This document shows, one piece after another, positions 58,589 to 64,000 of a stretch of 64,000 nt of DNA (positions within the stretch are counted from its first letter, which is position 1; each line of letters opens with the position of its first letter). The position numbers were made by a program, and so were the translations under genes. The notes beneath the pieces are model-generated. The model was not told the origin of the DNA, did not search any database, and saw only the letters and a list, made by a program, of their open reading frames with translations. Origin of the DNA: Epiperipatus broadwayi (lineage: Eukaryota; Onychophora; Udeonychophora; Euonychophora; Peripatidae); assembly GCA_028023455.1 (NCBI GenBank), contig JAQFVV010000183.1, positions 498,001 to 562,000 of the forward strand, given 5' to 3'.

Positions 58589-59439
58589 AATAAAAAATAT
58601 CAAAATCGTAATTTTGTAAATATTTTTTTTTACTAACATCTATAAAATAAATGATAACAATAAACGTAAACTATATTCAACAAAGTATAACAGTAGTCAG
58701 AGAAAAGAAAGAAACTAAAACTTTTTTAAACAACAACAAATATATATATATATATAATGTTTATAATATATGCTTTTTATGACCTTTAAAAAAACAGTGT
58801 ACAATTGTACTTTTCTTACTGGATATTTTTCTCTTTTTTATTTCAAAAATATACGCACGGTACAATTTTAAAATGTCTCGTGGAAATGTTACTACGTTAC
58901 TTGATGTGTTACCTAATTCCAATTCACTTTATACATATATCTCATCAACATTTACTACTTAAAACTTCAATACACTACGGTGTAAAAAGTCTGTTAATTA
59001 TTACTTTACAAAATCTGAACATTTCAATACTTTAAAATAAAAAAAAATCCAATGAAAATAACATTTCCATCCAATTAAAAAAAACACACCCTCTCCCCAA
59101 GCCATAACCTTTTTATAAACTGTGCAAATTGGGAAAATGTATTTGCTGCGTAAACATACATGCTGTACTGTGACGCGACATAGCAGTCTGCAATCTGTAG
59201 TACAACAAAAAGGTTGTATTATAGAAAATGTGAATTCAAATGTGTTGGCCACAGAAACAGCATTTTTATGTGTTTTAGTGCGAAAACAGCATCATCCAGT
59301 GAGATATGTTGGTTCATCAATGATAACCAAAAAAAATTCCAATTACCTTTTTTAATATTTAAAATATTCTTATCAAAAGCATTCAGAATAAATCTAATTA
59401 TATAATTAATGTTATTCATTAAGTCACCATATTTATTTT

Positions 59440-59900
59440 ATTTAGCATATAGTGTTAACACATTAAAATTTAACATCAGAAGTTCTTAAACAATCAAGGG
59501 CCAACTCCTCTAAGCTATGTATGGCAAAGAGTCAACAAGGATCTGGTATACTGGTTACTTCCTGTAATTATGCATCATAGTTTATGGTCTGCTACATTTA
59601 CAGTTTGGAGAGTATCTAAATCACCACTTACTCAACATATAACATCTAGCCTGGCCTGTTATGACTCCATCAATCTTCAACCCAAGTTTTCTTGGAGGGA
59701 AGAAACCAGGTGCTCAGATAATAGAGTTAGTACAATTATTTATACTGGAGTTATTCCAGTCAAGTGTCCACGTTCTGTTGATATCCAATGTGGATGGCTT
59801 ACCAGGAAGCCAAAAAGGCTGTCTGAATTTTAGCCAATGTTTGGGGAGATTGTTTGGAATAAGATTGAATGGATCAATAAACTGCAGAATTAAAAAAAAA
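59440..59900 (+). other. Less AT-rich segment with an unidentified frame
   Basis: 59490-59840 is less AT-rich than the surroundings. One frame stays open from about 59490 to the stop after position 59830 (VIMHHSLWSATFTVWRVSKS, INLQPKFSWREETRCSDNRV, VKCPRSVDIQCGWLTRKPKR), and a second overlapping frame is open at 59661-59915. I recognise neither. It could be an old transposon or a pseudogene fragment. Confidence 0.3.
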
Positions 59901-60333
59901 TGCATACACCTTTAATATTATAAACAATATATTTACATTTGTTTTTTTAGTTCTTTTTTAATCATAGAACAATAAATTTACCTTTTTAGCTGTAAGTTAC
60001 ACTTACTGTAGTATTTGCTGAAGCAGTATTTATAAAAACAAACATATCTAAAAAATTTGTATAAATTAATGCTGTTTATTTTATGTTTGTCCATATACTT
60101 CCCACTTTAATTTAAAGACTCTGTAAAACAGCTGTAAATGTTTTGAGAAAATGAAAGCATTTTGCCTCATTCAGCCTTATCAATTCTTATCTCCACTGCT
60201 TCTGGTGCATTTGCACCAATATACATCTGAACAAACAAAATATTTGATCTGCATTTTGAAATATTAAAGCTTTTATCAAGCAAAAATAGTTATAGACTCA
60301 CAGCAGCTCATTCCATTTTAGTACTTCTTTTAA

Positions 60334-61190
60334 TATTTGAGTTTCAATACATTATCACCATTTCCTATGCTTACAAAAGTTGTTATTAGTAGTAGCAAAT
60401 TCTCCATACAGTAGTGCCACTCAGTGCAAATCTTACTAATCAGTGGATGCAGGGAGGTTTGTTCATATAATCCCCAAAGTGCTTACTTATCCAATATCTA
60501 CAGAATAGTTTCTAGTTTGTGATATTCATCAGTGAGGATCTTTGGATCTGAGACCACTGCACCTAAATTGAAGATTCTCACTGATGAAAGCCACAAGCTA
60601 GAAATGTGTCTGGAGATATTGGATAAGTAAGCACTAGATGAGAATTTTATGATCAAACATTCCTTTATCCATTGATTACTATTGCAGTGAGTGACCCTAT
60701 TGTGTGGAGAGATTGCTGCTGTCAATAACAGCTTGTGTAAGCATAGGAAATGATGATCATGTGATGTTTTGTTGGTTTATACCAAACCTCCATATGGGGT
60801 GATAGTGACAGTGGTTTTCGATAAACCAATGACACCAAACTATATATATGCTGAACTGTGTTCAGATCTGTATGACTATATAGGTGAATGAGCTCGGATT
60901 GAAAATATTAATGTGTTTTCATTTTGAGTTCCTAACTTTATAGGTAATAAAATAGATAAAAGGTGACTGCTGGAGGGTTGTATTGGATTCTTAGATTTAG
61001 ATGCAATGCTCTCAGACCCAAAGCTTTTCACTTATTAAAGCCACAAGCTAGAATCTAGTCTGGGTATAGTGGATAAGTAGGCACTATACAGGGATTTTAT
61101 GAACAAACCTTCCTGCATCCATTCATTACTAAGATTTGCAATGGGTGGCACCACTGCAAGGAGAGTTTGCTACTGCTAGTATTTGTGTTT
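60334..61190. mobile_element. Two-unit palindromic composite, old, with imperfect TSD
   Basis: A hairpin unit (about 60345-60775: CTCCATACAGTAGTGCCACT ... GTGTGGAGAGATTGCTGCTG) is followed by a second plus-oriented unit (to about 61170: CTGAACTGTGTTCAGATCTG, CTGGAGGGTTGTATTGGATT, AAGGAGAGTTTGC). TATTTGAGTTT (60334-60344) and TATTTGTGTTT (61180-61190) match at 10 of 11 bases. It is a diverged version of the arrangement at 43.8 kb. Confidence 0.7.
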
Positions 61191-63402
61191 ATATGTAGAT
61201 GATTTATAATGATTTTTAAATATCTTGTTATATAAATGGAAGTTTGTAATTTTTAATATTCTTATCACATAGACATTTGTGTACATTTCACTTTTTCTTT
61301 TTTAAAAAATAATTTCTTTTTATAGTTTTTTTTTTGGGGCAAAAGGGGGGGGGTTGTGGGGGGAGGATCCTGTTGCTGTATCATTATATATGGAAAAAAG
61401 TGTGTGCACACACACACATGCATGCATGCACACACATGTATACATAGTCAAATGAGTTGATGAATTGGCATATGAATGATTCTGATAAACTAAAGACCAG
61501 TTTAATTTTAAATCAAATTAACAAACTTTTATTATTAACAAATAAAATTTTAAACCATTTAACATAATAAAAGATGTAGTTATATGAGTCAAGTATGCAT
61601 TTCTACCATATCAATTAAAAGTATCCATTATTCAAACCCATACCCATAGCAGAGATACATAACTCAGCACTCACTATTTGCAAAGCAAATTGAATTTATA
61701 AAAAAAATCACGATCATATTGACCGAGAAGCTGACTAACTAATTTACAATGTTACATGAAGATATATATAGTAGTCTCACTGTCAATTTCCAATGATTAA
61801 CATTTCATCTTCTTTGGGACTTCCTGTTTAAGTATGGTTGATAGAAAAGAATATCCACATTAAAAGCTTAATCATTCACACAGAATAAAATAAATATAAT
61901 GACCATTAGTTAAAATAAACAAATAAACAAACAACAAAAATTCTGTCCTCTAATAGTGCATGTAATTAATAGGGAATTGGATCAAAACTATTACCTTAGT
62001 CTAGTATTACATAGTGGTGAACTAAATGTCAAATCACTATCAAGGGACTTGATTCTAAACTTTATTTACATAAAAATATCTAAGTTGATATTTTTCCCCA
62101 CTATACTATGTTGCTTTTAAACATACAGACTCTTCCAAGTGTAGGCACATTGAAATTTCTAAGTGTAGAAATGAAATAAGAATAGAATTTTGCAAATGTA
62201 TAAAAAAATCTAACATTTAATAAATCAAATTTTCTTCAATCATCCATATTAAAGTCCATGCATCTAGCGATAGTGTCTCTCATGGATACAGTCTATTACC
62301 CTTCTTTTCATTATACTCTGGTAAGTCCTTTGATCATTCAAATTCCTCAGCAATGCACTTGGAAGAATGTTGTTTCCATTTTCTGCAGCTGCTTTCCTCC
62401 TGGATATATTCAGACATTTCATATGGGATATTTGATGTTTCTTTAGGCATTTTATAGATGAGTGAATTAATCATTATGCTTCTATGATTGCGAGAATAGC
62501 ATTCAGGTCATACAGTGACTTTATTTAGCCAGAATACATTGCTCAGTAAATTATAATAGATTTAATTTTCTTCAGTTTGTTATTTGGCATTTAGTGAATT
62601 ATATAAAAAAAAATTTACTTTGTCATTTATCTATATAAACTGGTGATATACTCTTTTTTTTCTCCTCATTCGAACAATAGTGCAGTCTTTTATTTTTGAT
62701 TGTCAACACAAAATTAGTTCAATTCTTTTGTTAAACTGCTATGAATTATCAACCTTCCTTTTTTCAAAAGTTGATTACAGTTTCTTTCAACTTATTGCAA
62801 TGTGAAAATTATTCAACTAATATGGAATTTTCGACAAATTGTCCATCTTTTCTTGCATTCTATGATTTGATCTTCAAATAATGGTTATGTGTGGTTATTC
62901 TATACTTTTACAAATAACAAATGATGGTAGAAATAAACTGGGTTTGCTTTTATACCATGCCTAGTTTCTCTTGCGTAGTATACAAACTTTTTCATTTCCT
63001 CTTTCACTGCTGCTATTGTTGTAGTTAAAATTAAAATTATGTAACAAAAGTCTACTCTCATTTCTAACATTCAGTTTCCTAGGTATTGACTTGACATTAG
63101 GTTATCCTTATGTCTACTAAGTTGAAGTTATAAATTGTGATATCTAATGTATATATGCGAAAGATCTTATTACGTTTTTTTTTACTTTACTTTGAAAAAG
63201 ATAAATTATTCCATTGTGACATTAATTTAATATTTAATAAAATAAACTTTTGTCACATATGTGAGTACATATATACATTTGCATTATAAAACAATTGATA
63301 GTGTGTATCCAACTATCTATTATCAGGTTTATGTTTTAAATGGGTTTGATTTGCTGTTAAGGATAAATAAGAGCTGGCTTAGACAGGATTATAAGCTCCC
63401 CT

Positions 63403-63405
<3 letters not shown>
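61191..63405. other. AT-rich DNA, no gene recognised
   Basis: A G-rich run (GGGGCAAAAGGGGGGGGG) lies near 61336-61353 and a CA/CATG microsatellite at 61406-61440. No coding motif. Confidence 0.5.

Positions 63406-63475
<70 letters not shown>
63406..63475. repeat. (TA)n microsatellite
   Basis: About 34 TA units; produces the poly-Tyr/Ile frame here. Confidence 0.97.
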
Positions 63476-63477
<2 letters not shown>

Positions 63478-64000
63478 ACCGGATGAAAGATCTTTGATTT
63501 GCATATACTGACCACATGGCCACCACTAGGTTGAACATTGAAACTAGACATTTATTTTAAGGGTGGAGAGGATATGTGAACCTGAATGTGCCGGACTAAA
63601 CTCAGGGAGAAACAAGATATCTTAAAAATTGTTTAGACAATTGAAAAATAAAAGTACCAAGACAAACATCAGCTAAGTAAATTAAAACAATTTATTAATT
63701 TTATTAAAATTTGGACAATCGAGTAAAGAAATCTAGCCACAAATACAAAAGTGACTTATATTAACATACGCATAATTATCAGAGAGTGCACATGAGTATG
63801 GAAAACACGTAAACATTAAACATTTTGGCAGCAAAATTCTCTCACCTAAAAATATAAGAAACGGGTAGGATAATAGCTTCCTGCTGGCAATCCATAAAAT
63901 TACAAAAAAACCCACTAGCTTCCTGATTCAGATATTAAAACAGTTACGGACTTGTAGGAAATCAACAAAACCAGTGCAGATGATCGATCAGTAGCATTCT
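63476..64000. other. Window end, no gene recognised
   Basis: Slightly less AT-rich than average, but no motif seen in any frame. Confidence 0.5.

Noticed and set aside
63261-63497. 78-codon frame with poly-Tyr/Ile tail
   Set aside because: Produced by the (TA)n microsatellite at 63406-63475.

Overview
This is AT-rich (mostly A/T by eye), gene-poor animal nuclear DNA. The retroelement types (Ty3/gypsy, Penelope-like, RTE-type LINE, a second LINE family, tRNA-derived SINEs, hAT) and a TTAGGG-type telomere-like array indicate a metazoan. A lophotrochozoan, possibly a mollusc, fits, but the species cannot be fixed from the sequence. I found no convincing host protein-coding gene, no rRNA or functional tRNA gene and no CRISPR array. 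Most open frames are mobile-element remnants or chance frames in A/T-rich DNA.

Layout. 1-3.9 kb: copies of a palindromic SINE-like repeat, a tRNA-derived SINE and a decayed Penelope-like fragment. 3.9-8.2 kb: non-coding, with three local tandem duplications. 8.24-9.54 kb: a three-unit palindromic element between exact 13-bp target-site duplications (TSDs). 9.5-14.6 kb: unassigned. 14.65-20.56 kb: a Ty3/gypsy element with primer-binding-site-like repeats, gag, protease, reverse transcriptase (RT), RNase H and integrase, broken by stops and frameshifts and cut by a 500-N gap. 21.06-24.48 kb: a Penelope-like element with a 660-codon RT plus GIY-YIG frame, and a near-identical inverted partial copy head-to-head with it. 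25.0-30.5 kb: a 107-bp (TA)n array, decayed RTE LINE pieces, and two clean insertions (a palindromic repeat with a 15-bp TSD and a 488-bp hAT with an 8-bp TSD). 31-46 kb: more palindromic repeats, two copies of another LINE, SINEs and foldbacks. 46-51.5 kb: mostly unassigned. 51.5-57 kb: SINEs, a large tRNA-like palindrome and a second Penelope-like fragment carrying a 214-bp insertion. 57.6-61.2 kb: a telomere-like array in repeated flanks, an unidentified frame and a two-unit palindromic element. The remainder is unassigned.

Relationships. The LINE, Penelope and gypsy copies are the potential sources of enzymes. The tRNA-derived SINEs and the palindromic family have no coding capacity. Their 11-17 bp TSDs and one 5' truncation suggest they move by target-primed reverse transcription, perhaps with RTE-type enzymes (inference). 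The palindromic family is the most unusual content: single hairpins and multi-unit composites each sit between long TSDs, which is unlike ordinary foldback DNA transposons.
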